Positions 1 through 6,619 of a stretch of DNA of 10,749 bases are shown piece after piece. This DNA comes from an uncultured Clostridia bacterium (GTDB lineage: Bacteria > Bacillota > Clostridia > Oscillospirales > CAG-382). The notes below the pieces were generated by a model, which saw only the letters and a list, made by a program, of their open reading frames with translations, made no database searches and was not told the DNA's origin. Positions within the stretch are counted from its first letter, which is position 1; each line of letters begins with the position of its first letter. The position numbers and the translations under genes are program-made. The stretch covers positions 1 to 10,749 of the forward strand of contig CANQVQ010000057.1 of assembly GCA_947627335.1 (NCBI GenBank), in the 5' to 3' direction.

Positions 1-110
1 TCCGAATGTCCGAGCAGCCCGGTCGGGTGCGGGATCTCCACCCCGCCGAGGATCAGTTTCCGACCCTCGACCAGCCGATGCACGTCATACCCCTGTCCGA
101 TGCGGTTCAT
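1..110 (-). CDS. ispF: 2-C-methyl-D-erythritol 2,4-cyclodiphosphate synthase, N-terminal fragment
   Basis: Only the first 36 codons are present; the gene runs off the left edge. The translation begins MNRIGQGYDVHRLVEGRKLI and continues through GGVEIPHPTGLLGHS. IspF typically starts this way: the DVH motif (D9, H11) supplies metal ligands, and the GLLGHSD segment forms part of the active site. IspF converts CDP-ME 2-phosphate to the cyclic diphosphate MEcPP in the non-mevalonate isoprenoid pathway, in the cytoplasm. The ATG (110-108) overlaps the TGA of ispD as ATGA, so translation is probably coupled and the two genes share a transcript. IspD and IspF act two steps apart in the same pathway, and their adjacency is common in bacteria. 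What lies beyond the window edge cannot be judged. Confidence 0.93.
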   Translation of the reverse strand, partial: MNRIGQGYDVHRLVEGRKLILGGVEIPHPTGLLGHS

Positions 111-823
111 TTGGCTTTCTTCCCCTCCCGATAGGCTTCGACCGCCAGCAGTGCGCGGGCGAGCAGCAGGTCGCCGCGTGTGGTCAGCTTCATGTTCTGC
201 GTTTCCGTGCGGACGTAGGACACCCGCACGTCCGCCGCTTCGAGCAGCGCCGTTTCGTCCGTGAAACGACCGCCCTTCTTCAGCGCGAGGGCGTAGGCGA
301 CCTCATAGAAGTCCCGCCGAAAGACCTGCGGCGTCTGCAGGGCGAGCAGGTATTCGCGGGAGGGCGTAAAGACCGTGTGATGCGCTTCGTCGACGTACTT
401 GACCGTGTCCGTCACGGGCGCGCAGGCGCTCGCGGCGCCGGTCTTGCGCGCTTCGGCGATCACGGCGGAGATCAGCTCCGGCGTGACGAACGGGCGTGCG
501 CAGTCGTGCACGCAGAGCAGCTTTGCGCGTGCGTCGCAGGCGTTCACGCCGTTCCAGACGGACTCGGTGCGGGTCTTTCCGCCGCCGCAGAAGCCGACGT
601 GCTGGCGGACGGGGACGCTTTTCGCGATCTTCTCCAGCTTTGCGCGGTTCTCCCCGCAGACCACCACGATCTCCGAGACTTCCGTCCGCCCGAACGCTTC
701 CAGCACCCACGCGAGCAGCGGTCTCCCGCCGAGGGTCAGTTCCGGCTTGGACACCCCGCCCATGCGCGTCCCGCTCCCGGCGGCGACGACGACGGCGGAC
801 ACCGAAACCCCGTTTTCACCCAT
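107..823 (-). CDS. ispD: 2-C-methyl-D-erythritol 4-phosphate cytidylyltransferase
   Basis: The 238-residue protein is the usual length for IspD, which transfers CMP from CTP to MEP to give CDP-ME in the MEP isoprenoid pathway. Visible signatures are the nucleotide-binding loop AAGSGTRMG (residues 14-22) with K26 just after it, GGKTRTESVWNG (81-92), HDCARPFV (106-113), LQTPQVF (162-168), TDE (188-190) and NMKLTT (210-215). K212 there corresponds to the conserved C-terminal substrate lysine. The usual KQF/KPF-type residues after the loop read KPELTL here, a mild variation. The ATG at 823-821 is preceded by AAAAGGAGG at good spacing. The gene lies 74 nt after the U32 gene, across a hairpin, and overlaps ispF by 4 nt. 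No second domain is fused to it. Confidence 0.95.
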   Translation of the reverse strand: MGENGVSVSAVVVAAGSGTRMGGVSKPELTLGGRPLLAWVLEAFGRTEVSEIVVVCGENRAKLEKIAKSVPVRQHVGFCGGGKTRTESVWNGVNACDARAKLLCVHDCARPFVTPELISAVIAEARKTGAASACAPVTDTVKYVDEAHHTVFTPSREYLLALQTPQVFRRDFYEVAYALALKKGGRFTDETALLEAADVRVSYVRTETQNMKLTTRGDLLLARALLAVEAYREGKKAK

Positions 824-878
824 CGCTCCGTCCTCCTTTTTCCATGGAAATGACGATCCCCCTTCTGCTAAAGGGTCG

Positions 879-901
879 CTGAAAAACGACTCGTTTTTCA
901 G
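879..901 (-). other. inverted repeat at the U32 stop codon, between the U32 gene and ispD
   Basis: CTGAAAAACGA and its exact reverse complement are separated by one base, giving an 8-bp practical stem (CTGAAAAA/TTTTTCAG) with a 7-nt loop. It covers the TGA stop codon of the U32 gene. The thymine run is inside the 3' arm rather than after the stem, so it is at best a weak intrinsic terminator. It could also be an RNA processing or stabilising hairpin within the operon. No other copy was seen in the window. Confidence 0.45.
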
Positions 902-2118
902 ACTTCCGCCCGCGCACGCAGCAGGTCGCCCGCCTTCGCGCCCGGCAGGGGCAGATAGAAGGGCATCTGCGGGTGGCGCGTATCCGGGATCGGCTGCATC
1001 TCCGCGTCGTAGAGCGCTTCGACCGTGCAGTCCCGACCGGTCGTCCCGGGGGACAGCAGGTTGCAGGCGTCGCCGAGGCAGAGTTTATTGTTCTGGCGGC
1101 AGCGGGCAAGCCCGGTCGCCGGGTCGAAGGCTTCCACCCGTGCGAGGAAGGCACGGTCGCGCAGGTAGCGGTTGTCCGACACGAGGTTCGCGTCGGACGA
1201 CGGCTCGGCATAGTAGTAGCCGGTCCCGTATTCGCGGTGGGAGACGCTTTCCAGCTCCCGCCGTAGTGCGGGGTCGAACGGGCGACCGGCGAGGCAGTCG
1301 TCCAGCGCAATGCGGTAGGCGTTGGTCACGACCGCCGCGTAGTAGGCGCTCTTGACGCGTCCTTCGATCTTCAGCGAATCCACGCCCGCTTCGACGAGGT
1401 CGGAAAGGTGTTCGACCATGCACAGGTCGCGGGAGGAAAAGACGTAGGTCCCCTCCTCGTCCTGCTCGGCGGTGATCACGTCGAACGGGCGCTTCTCCTC
1501 ACGCAGATAGTACTTCCACCGACAGGGCTGGGCGCATCCGCCCGCGTTCGCGTCCCGCCCGGTGAAATAATTGGAAAGCAGGCATCGCCCGGAATAGGAG
1601 ACGCACATCGCCCCGTGGACGAACACTTCCAGCTCCAGATCCCGCGGGACCGCCTTGCGGATGGCGCGGATCTCCGCGAGGGACAGCTCCCGCGCAAGCA
1701 CGATTCGCCGCACCCCCTGCCGATACCAATGCAGGCAGGCGGCGGAATTGACCGTGCTCTGCTGGGTCGAAAGATGCGCTTCCGCGCCCGGGCAGACCTC
1801 CTGCAGCAGGTCGAGCGCACCGGGGTCGGACAGGATATACGCGTCCGGCGGGCAGACTGCCGCCGTTTCCCGCAGCAGGGAGACCAGTTCGCCCAGTTCG
1901 CGCTCCCGCAAGGTCGCGTTGAGGGTCAGATAGACCTTTTTCCCACGCGCATGGGCGAACGCAAGCCCCTCCCGCAGGGTCTCGGGCGTGAAATTCCCGC
2001 AGGCACGGCGCAGACCGAACTTCCCGAGCGCACAGTAGACCGCGTCCGCCCCGTATTCGACGGCGAAGCGCAGTTTTTCCGGGTCCCCCGCCGGGGACAG
2101 CAGTTCCGGTCGCCGCAT
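898..2118 (-). CDS. trhP: U32-family protein, tRNA U34 5-hydroxylation (TrhP/YegQ/YrrO type)
   Basis: The 406-residue protein opens with RRPELLSPAGDPEKL, typical of the U32 family. It carries the complete U32 signature at residues 164-182 (E164, F166, G169, C172, G178, C179, S182). Further cysteines follow at 195 and 199 (GGCAQPCRW); in this family such cysteines are linked to an iron-sulfur cluster. Members of the YegQ/YrrO branch are needed for prephenate-dependent 5-hydroxyuridine formation at tRNA position 34; older annotation calls them collagenase-like peptidases. In Bacillus subtilis, mltG (yrrL) is followed by yrrM and two U32 genes; here only one follows directly, with a length like YrrO. 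The mltG stop overlaps the ATG as TGATG. A GTG three bases upstream (2121) is an alternative start; GGAGGG lies 6 nt before the GTG and 9 nt before the ATG. The family is secure; the exact tRNA role is inferred from homologues. Confidence 0.88.
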   Translation of the reverse strand: MRRPELLSPAGDPEKLRFAVEYGADAVYCALGKFGLRRACGNFTPETLREGLAFAHARGKKVYLTLNATLRERELGELVSLLRETAAVCPPDAYILSDPGALDLLQEVCPGAEAHLSTQQSTVNSAACLHWYRQGVRRIVLARELSLAEIRAIRKAVPRDLELEVFVHGAMCVSYSGRCLLSNYFTGRDANAGGCAQPCRWKYYLREEKRPFDVITAEQDEEGTYVFSSRDLCMVEHLSDLVEAGVDSLKIEGRVKSAYYAAVVTNAYRIALDDCLAGRPFDPALRRELESVSHREYGTGYYYAEPSSDANLVSDNRYLRDRAFLARVEAFDPATGLARCRQNNKLCLGDACNLLSPGTTGRDCTVEALYDAEMQPIPDTRHPQMPFYLPLPGAKAGDLLRARAEV

Positions 2119-3776
2119 CACGGCTGTCCCTCCGGGGTCGGTTCGAGCGGTTGGTCCTGGTTTTCCTTTTCGAGTTCGGCGTTCTCCTCGGCGACCCGCT
2201 GCTTGTTGCGCTCGTGGGCGCTGACCGTAGCGGCGTAGTAGGTCTTCCCCGCGTTATTGCTGACGAAGAAGAAGGCGTTGATCTCCTTTTCGTTCTCGTC
2301 GAGCGGGGGGGACGGGTAGACCGCCGCGAGGAACGCGTCCAGTCCCGCGCTGCATATCGCGCCGGGGGGAAGCCCCTCGAAGCGGTAGGTGTTGTACGGG
2401 CTGTCGAAGTCGATATTGAGCTTGGACGCGTCCTGCTCGCGGTCGAGACCGGCGAGCTCGTAGGCGTACTGGATGGTCGCGTCGCTTTCCAGCTTCGGGA
2501 AGTCCGACGCGTGGGCGAGCCGGTTGTGGAACACATAGGAGATATACTCGAAGTCCTCCGCCGTCTTTCCCTCCGCCTGCACCATCGAGGCAAGCGTGAC
2601 GATCTGATCCAGCGAAAGCCCCTGTTCGGCGCAGACTTCCGCGTAGGTGGTCTTCCACGGACTCCAGACCTTATCGTTGAAGTTGTTGAGCAGTTTGTTG
2701 ATCGCGAGGTATTCCTCGGTGTCGGTATAGAAATCGTAGGTGTCCGGGTAGAGGTACCCTTCCAGGCGGTAGACCCGCTTCTCCGGCCAGCCTTCCTCGT
2801 CCAGCAGGCGGACGAATTCGTGCTTATACGGGTAGTTGTTGATCGCCTCGACGAACCCTTCGCGGGTGCCGACGCCGTTGGAGACGAACAGATCGATGAT
2901 CTCGTCGACCGTGAAGCCCTCCGGGAAGGTCAGGGTGACGGTCTGCCGCTCGGTGCGGGAGACGGTCAGTGCGGCGAGCAGCTGGGCGTAGTTCAGGTTC
3001 CTGCCGAGCGTATGCTCGCCCGGGAGGAAGATGATGTCCTCGCCGTCGTCCCGGTAGTGGTCCAGATAGAAGCCGAACGCCCATTCCGATTCGATCAGCC
3101 CTTCCCGAAAGAGTTCGTCCGTGACCTGTTCCGCGGTCGCGTTCTCCGGGATGGTCACGGTCACGGTCCCCGTGTCCTCGAAGGAGTCGAGCGCGAACAT
3201 ATCGTTGGCGATCGTCAGGATATGGTAGGACAGGAACGCCGAGACCACGCCGACCAGCACGAGGTAGAGGACCGCCTTGAGCAGGAAGCTGGAATTGGAC
3301 AGAAAATGCACGAACCCCAAAAAGATCCGCAGCGGGAGCGGTTTTTTCGGCTCCTCCTCGTCGTCCGCGTCGTCGGACGGTTCGTCCGTCGGTTCGCCCG
3401 TCGGTTCGTCCGCCGGTTCGTCCGTCGGTTCGCCGTCGGAGAAATGCGAGGACAGGAAGTCCGCGCCGTCCGTCGAAGGGTCCGCCTCCGAGAAATGGGA
3501 GGAGACGTCCGGGGACGCCATGCCGTCCCACGGTTCCGAGCCGGGTCCGCCGAGCGCGGACAGCCCGACGGTGCGCTCCATGCCGTCCGCGGACGGGCGG
3601 GCGGAAGCGCGGTCGGCGCCGTGCGGCGGTTCGGGCGTCTGCGGTTCCGGCGTCGGCGGTTCCTGCGCAGGCGGTTCGGGCGTCGGCGGTTCCTGCGCGG
3701 CTCGGCGCTTCTTTTCGCGGTACACGTCCAGCATTTCCGCCAGTTCATCGGTTTTGGAGAGACGGTCGTCAGCCAT
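2118..3776 (-). CDS. mltG: endolytic murein transglycosylase MltG (YceG-like) with a long acidic cytoplasmic tail
   Basis: MltG is a membrane-anchored lytic transglycosylase that cuts nascent peptidoglycan strands and so sets glycan length. The 552-residue product has three parts. An N-terminal tail of about 145 residues is rich in Pro, Glu, Asp and Thr. One transmembrane helix lies at about 167-190. The extracellular YceG domain shows LEGYLYPDTY (338-347), LASMVQAEG (395-403, with E402 a likely catalytic glutamate), SDATIQY (431-437) and YNTYRFEGLPPGAI (461-474). The ATG at 3776 is preceded by GGAGG with a 9-nt gap. An in-frame ATG 23 codons upstream overlaps the CPBP gene end and lacks such a site, so it was not chosen. 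The tail is much longer than in enterobacterial MltG; extended cytoplasmic N-termini occur in some Gram-positive MltG proteins. The CPBP gene ends 17 nt upstream. Confidence 0.94.
   Translation of the reverse strand: MADDRLSKTDELAEMLDVYREKKRRAAQEPPTPEPPAQEPPTPEPQTPEPPHGADRASARPSADGMERTVGLSALGGPGSEPWDGMASPDVSSHFSEADPSTDGADFLSSHFSDGEPTDEPADEPTGEPTDEPSDDADDEEEPKKPLPLRIFLGFVHFLSNSSFLLKAVLYLVLVGVVSAFLSYHILTIANDMFALDSFEDTGTVTVTIPENATAEQVTDELFREGLIESEWAFGFYLDHYRDDGEDIIFLPGEHTLGRNLNYAQLLAALTVSRTERQTVTLTFPEGFTVDEIIDLFVSNGVGTREGFVEAINNYPYKHEFVRLLDEEGWPEKRVYRLEGYLYPDTYDFYTDTEEYLAINKLLNNFNDKVWSPWKTTYAEVCAEQGLSLDQIVTLASMVQAEGKTAEDFEYISYVFHNRLAHASDFPKLESDATIQYAYELAGLDREQDASKLNIDFDSPYNTYRFEGLPPGAICSAGLDAFLAAVYPSPPLDENEKEINAFFFVSNNAGKTYYAATVSAHERNKQRVAEENAELEKENQDQPLEPTPEGQP
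3379..3426 (-). repeat. tandem 12-bp repeat, about 4 copies, inside mltG
   Basis: Four consecutive 12-bp units of the form GGTTCGTCCGTC (plus-strand reading), with single-base differences, are followed by a partial fifth. In mltG they encode an EPTD/EPAD/EPTG-type tetrapeptide series in the acidic cytoplasmic tail (about residues 117-133). Such arrays can change copy number by slippage without shifting frame. Confidence 0.85.
3625..3699 (-). repeat. tandem 15-bp repeat, 5 copies, inside mltG
   Basis: Five consecutive 15-bp units of the form GGCGGTTCGGGCGTC (plus-strand reading) alternate between a GGGCGTC and a CTGCGCA ending. They encode the Pro-rich series of EPPTP and EPPAQ units at about residues 29-53 of MltG. 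This array differs in unit length and sequence from the 12-bp array 200 bp away, so it probably arose by a separate expansion. Confidence 0.82.
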
Positions 3777-3793
3777 GGAAATAAACCTCCAGT

Positions 3794-4732
3794 TCACGCA
3801 CCGTTTCCGTTCGGCAGAAGCGTCAGCACGAAGAAAACGGCGCAAAGCAGAAGAAAAGTCGGGGACAGGAACACCCGTGACGCGAACGTCCGGCTTTTCG
3901 GCGGAAGGCGATCCTCCGGCGGGTGTTCCGCGTAGTAGAGAAACAGGTGTTCAACGCAGTACAGGAACAGGAACAGGGCGGCGCCGAACAGCAGCACCAG
4001 CAGAAACCCGACGAAGAACGCCCCGTTCTTTTGCAGGATAACCCGCAAAAACCGATCCGACGCGAACAGGCTCAGCGCGTTGCTCAGCAGATGCAGCAGC
4101 ACGGCGGGGACGATCGAGCGCGACACCGCCGTCACCACGCCCAGCAGCAGTCCGGCGAGCAGGTACGCCGGGAACCCGGAAAACGAGAAATGCAGCATCG
4201 CGAAGCAGAGCGCGGTCATGAACACCGCGTTCCATTCGCCCATCGGGCGGTATTCCGCGAACAGCACGCCCCGGAACAGCACCTCCTCGCACACGGCGGG
4301 GATCACCACGAACGCCAGCAGCACCCCGGCGAGCGACCCCTCGTCCCCGGTATACAGCTGCGCGTAGTATCCGGCGGTATCGGCGGTCGGGATGGCAAAA
4401 AACTGGCAGCAGAAGTTCAGCAGCAGGCTCCCGAGCACGAACGTCAGCGCCCCGAACAGCAGCAGCGTCAGGTGACGCGGCGTGACCGGCGAAAACGGGA
4501 TCGGGGACGCGAGCTTCCGCCCTTTGAGCAGGTAGTACAGCATACACGGCAAAAGCAGCACGAGCAGCTGCACGACGGACACGCCCAGCAGCAGTCCGCC
4601 GCCCTCGACCGTTCCGGTCAGCAGCACGCGGGAGAAGTACATCGCGACGAACACGCACAGCGTCAGCAGCGGCGCCGTCAGCACCGGCGGGGGGGCGGTC
4701 CGCTTTTTGGCGGTCCGCGATTGCTCTGGCAC
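3794..4732 (-). CDS. CPBP-family intramembrane metalloprotease
   Basis: The 312-residue protein is mostly hydrophobic, with several membrane helices. It carries the three CPBP (Abi/CAAX protease, PF02517) motifs in order: EEVLFRG at 149-155, FAMLH at 177-181 and HLLSN at 214-218. These supply the catalytic glutamates and metal- or water-binding His/Asn residues. The family includes Rce1-like CAAX proteases and bacteriocin immunity proteins; many clostridial members have no known substrate, and none can be assigned here. The start is a GTG at 4732-4730, preceded by AAAGGAGG with a 9-nt gap. There is a further hydrophobic helix near the C-terminus (about 288-306). It lies 32 nt after the DJ-1 gene and 17 nt before mltG, so it is probably cotranscribed; neighbouring MltG is also a membrane protein. 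Confidence 0.9.
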   Translation of the reverse strand: MPEQSRTAKKRTAPPPVLTAPLLTLCVFVAMYFSRVLLTGTVEGGGLLLGVSVVQLLVLLLPCMLYYLLKGRKLASPIPFSPVTPRHLTLLLFGALTFVLGSLLLNFCCQFFAIPTADTAGYYAQLYTGDEGSLAGVLLAFVVIPAVCEEVLFRGVLFAEYRPMGEWNAVFMTALCFAMLHFSFSGFPAYLLAGLLLGVVTAVSRSIVPAVLLHLLSNALSLFASDRFLRVILQKNGAFFVGFLLVLLFGAALFLFLYCVEHLFLYYAEHPPEDRLPPKSRTFASRVFLSPTFLLLCAVFFVLTLLPNGNGA

Positions 4733-4764
4733 GGCGACGCGCCTCCTTTCTCTTCCGCTTTTTC

Positions 4765-5310
4765 TCAGGAACGGACCTGTTCGCGGATCTCCTCCGCCCT
4801 GCGGCTGCCGAACAGCACTTCGACCAATCGGAAGCCGAACTCGAACGCGACGCCCATCCCCTCGGCGGTGATGAAAATATCGTCGTGCTCCAGCTTCTTG
4901 CCGGTACGGATGCCCTCGGAGATCTCCTTTTCAAATCCGGGGTAGCAGGCGAACCGCCGACCGTCGAGCAGACCCATCTCGCCGAGCACCGAGGGGGCGG
5001 CGCAGATGGCGGCGACGTACAGCCCGTTCTCCACGGCGCTGCGGATCAGGCTCTTGACGCGGGAGCTTTCCCGCAGCAGTTCGGTCCCCTTCGCGCCTCC
5101 CGGCAGCACGACGCAGCTCATTGCTGCGCGGTCCACCCGCTCGATCGGGCAGTCCGCCTTGACGGTGATCCCGTGGGAGCCGGTCACATACTCCTGCCCG
5201 TTGACCGAGACGAGCGCGACCTCCGCGCCTGCTCTCCGCAGCAGGTCCGCCGGCACGAGCGCCTCGACCTCCTCAAATCCGTCCGCCAGAAAAATCGGTA
5301 CATATGTCAT
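4765..5310 (-). CDS. DJ-1/PfpI family protein
   Basis: The 181-residue protein has the DJ-1/ThiJ/PfpI fold signatures. These are DGFEEVEALVPADLLRRAG near the N-terminus, with E16 aligned to the conserved nucleophile-supporting glutamate, and the nucleophile elbow AAICAAPSVLG with C103. The C-terminal stretch AEGMGVAFEFGFRLVEVL resembles the equivalent part of human DJ-1. The position of human DJ-1 His126 reads ACYPGFE here, so a classical Cys-His pair is not apparent. Family members have been described as glyoxalases/deglycases, chaperones or redox sensors; a specific activity cannot be assigned. The ATG (5310-5308) lies 38 nt inside the 3' end of the kinase gene. Its ribosome-binding site is only moderate (AAAGGA about 12 nt upstream), so coupling to kinase translation is likely. 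Confidence 0.9.
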   Translation of the reverse strand: MTYVPIFLADGFEEVEALVPADLLRRAGAEVALVSVNGQEYVTGSHGITVKADCPIERVDRAAMSCVVLPGGAKGTELLRESSRVKSLIRSAVENGLYVAAICAAPSVLGEMGLLDGRRFACYPGFEKEISEGIRTGKKLEHDDIFITAEGMGVAFEFGFRLVEVLFGSRRAEEIREQVRS

Positions 5311-6010
5311 CTTTTCTTTCCGTCCTTTCCTTATTTTGGTATCCCAGCACCCGCTCCGCTTCCCGCAGCAGCTCGCCGTGGATGTCCTCCCGCGTACGCA
5401 GAGGTCCCCCCTCCCCTTCCGTACAGCGGACGGTCGTCCAGCCCAGCTTCGCCGACGCATAGAGGGCGGCACGGTAGCTGTCCTCCAGGTGGGTGCGGCT
5501 TTTTTCATGAATGTCGCCCGCTCGTCCGGTCTGCTTCGCACGCTCCGCGATAAGTTTCGCCGAAATTTCCGGCGGAACGCACAGGTACAGCACCAGATCC
5601 GGTTCCGGCAGTCCGAGTTTGCGGTACTCGAAGTCGAACAGCCACGCGAGGAACGCGTCGTACTGTTCCGGCGGGAGCTTGGACAGTTGATGCACCGCGT
5701 TCGCCGTCGTATAGCGGTTCGCGAGCAGGACCTTGCCCGCTTCGTAGTCCTTCCGCCAGTCCAGCATATACGAGCAGTACCGATCGACCGCGTAGAACGC
5801 CGACGCCGCATACCCGTTCACGGCGCCCGGGTCCGCCCCGAACGCGCCCGACAAATACAGGTTGACCGCGGCGCACATCGCCGGGTCGTACGTCGGAAAG
5901 CTCACCGTCCGGCACGGGATCCCCTGTTCCCGAAACGCCTGCTCCAGCAGCCGCGTCTGCGTTTCCTTGCCCGAGCCGTCCAGCCCGTCGATCGCGATCA
6001 GCGTCCCCAC
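5273..6010 (-). CDS. tmk: thymidylate (dTMP) kinase family protein
   Basis: The 245-residue protein is a P-loop deoxynucleotide kinase. It shows IDGLDGSGKETQT (residues 8-20), with the Walker A motif ending in Lys-Glu-Thr rather than the common Lys-Ser-Thr. VDRY follows at 75-78 and a second Arg-containing motif, ANRYTTANA, at 97-105. A segment containing GDIHEKS (165-171) lies where the lid would be. It belongs to the dTMP-kinase-like branch seen in Clostridia; phosphorylation of dTMP to dTDP is inferred from the family, and the exact substrate is less certain than for a classical Tmk. The start is a GTG (6010-6008) after an AAGGGGGG sequence. About 20 C-terminal residues after GYQN are Lys/Glu/Asp-rich; most of them lie in the overlap with the DJ-1 gene. 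It is the first gene of the operon, about 30 nt from the predicted transcription start. Confidence 0.85.
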   Translation of the reverse strand: MGTLIAIDGLDGSGKETQTRLLEQAFREQGIPCRTVSFPTYDPAMCAAVNLYLSGAFGADPGAVNGYAASAFYAVDRYCSYMLDWRKDYEAGKVLLANRYTTANAVHQLSKLPPEQYDAFLAWLFDFEYRKLGLPEPDLVLYLCVPPEISAKLIAERAKQTGRAGDIHEKSRTHLEDSYRAALYASAKLGWTTVRCTEGEGGPLRTREDIHGELLREAERVLGYQNKERTERKDDICTDFSGGRI

Positions 6011-6047
6011 GCCTGTCCGCCCCCCTTTTCGGATACTTTATCAAGAT

Positions 6048-6076
6048 ATTATAGCACATTCCGCGCCCGATTGCAA
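6048..6076 (-). promoter_or_regulatory. SigA-type promoter of the tmk-ispF operon
   Basis: Read on the minus strand: -35 TTGCAA (6076-6071), a 17-bp spacer, and -10 TATAAT (6053-6048) with an extended TG motif (TGCTATAAT). The predicted start is near 6041, giving a short leader of about 30 nt to the GTG of tmk. The -35 begins 30 bp from the end of repeat copy 1. Confidence 0.88.
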
Positions 6077-6120
6077 GTCTTTCGGGGAAAAAAATACGAG
6101 TGGGACGGACGGGGAGTACG

Positions 6121-6210
6121 TTGGGGGTGCCAGCACCCCCAAGCCCCCCTAGCGCAAAATCGACTGTCGTCGATTTTGGGGGAAGGCATAAGGAAAGGTC
6201 ATGCCTTCCC
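6121..6210 (-). terminator. triple hairpin cluster of repeat copy 1, possible terminator of the CapA-like gene
   Basis: Three consecutive hairpins: TTGGGGGTG/CACCCCCAA (9 bp, 4-nt loop), AAAATCGAC/GTCGATTTT (9 bp, 4-nt loop), and GGGAAGGCAT/ATGCCTTCCC (10 bp). The last extends to 12 bp in minus-strand RNA through a G:U pair. The A/T-flanked middle hairpin resembles a bidirectional intrinsic terminator, but no long U tract follows it, so terminator function is an inference. Confidence 0.4.
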
Positions 6211-6547
6211 GCCGAGAGGGAAACGTTTTGTGCTTGCTCGGTTTTTGCCGTTATTCCCGCAATTCGCCGGCTCCCGCAGAGCGCTCGCTCGCACCCAATT
6301 TTCGTAAGGAATAAAAAAGAAAAAATCCTGCGGACACGTTTGTGCCCGCAAGACGTTCGTTTTCCCGCACCAACGCCGTTTTCTGATGCGTACCCGAGCG
6401 CCGGGGAACCTTCCCCGCACGGAAATGACGTCAAATCTGCGGACATGAGCCGCCCGCTCCGATCACATCGTGTTCGGAGCAGGGACACATCAAGAGAAAA
6501 CCGGCGATGGCGGCGTCAGAAGCGGCGCAAGCCGAGCCGTGTTTTCA

Positions 6548-6572
6548 AACGTGCCGGCAATGCCGGCACGTT
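6548..6572. repeat. perfect 12-bp inverted repeat, unique to repeat copy 1
   Basis: AACGTGCCGGCA and its exact reverse complement are separated by one base. It has no counterpart in copy 2, where a G-rich stretch occupies the same place between blocks 3 and 4. Confidence 0.85.
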
Positions 6573-6591
6573 CCGAAAGGGGAGCATATGC

Positions 6592-6619
6592 CATCAAAAG
6601 CGGTAAACCGCTTTTGATG
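6592..6619. repeat. perfect 13-bp inverted repeat, unique to repeat copy 1
   Basis: CATCAAAAGCGGT and its exact reverse complement are separated by AA. It lies between blocks 3 and 4 of copy 1 and is absent from copy 2. In either reading the second arm contains CTTTTGATG, so it could act as a weak terminator or a stable 3'-end hairpin for the CapA-like gene, whose stop is about 70 nt away. Confidence 0.85.

Noticed and set aside
3379..3699. Regularly repeated short units suggesting a CRISPR array
   Set aside because: The units are contiguous, without unique spacers, and lie in frame inside the mltG coding region.
3777..3845. Upstream ATG giving MltG 23 extra residues
   Set aside because: It overlaps the end of the CPBP gene and lacks a good ribosome-binding site, while the ATG at 3776 has GGAGG at 9 nt.
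2151..3935. A 594-codon open frame on the plus strand opposite mltG
   Set aside because: It is an antisense shadow created by GC-rich codon use; the opposite strand carries an unmistakable MltG with its ribosome-binding site.
3794..4732. Bacteriocin immunity function for the CPBP protein
   Set aside because: The family includes such proteins, but no bacteriocin precursor, transporter or regulator is nearby.
6100..6606. Open frames (168, 73 and 64 codons, among others) across both repeat copies
   Set aside because: They read through hairpins, have no ribosome-binding sites, and resemble each other only because they cross the duplicated non-coding element.
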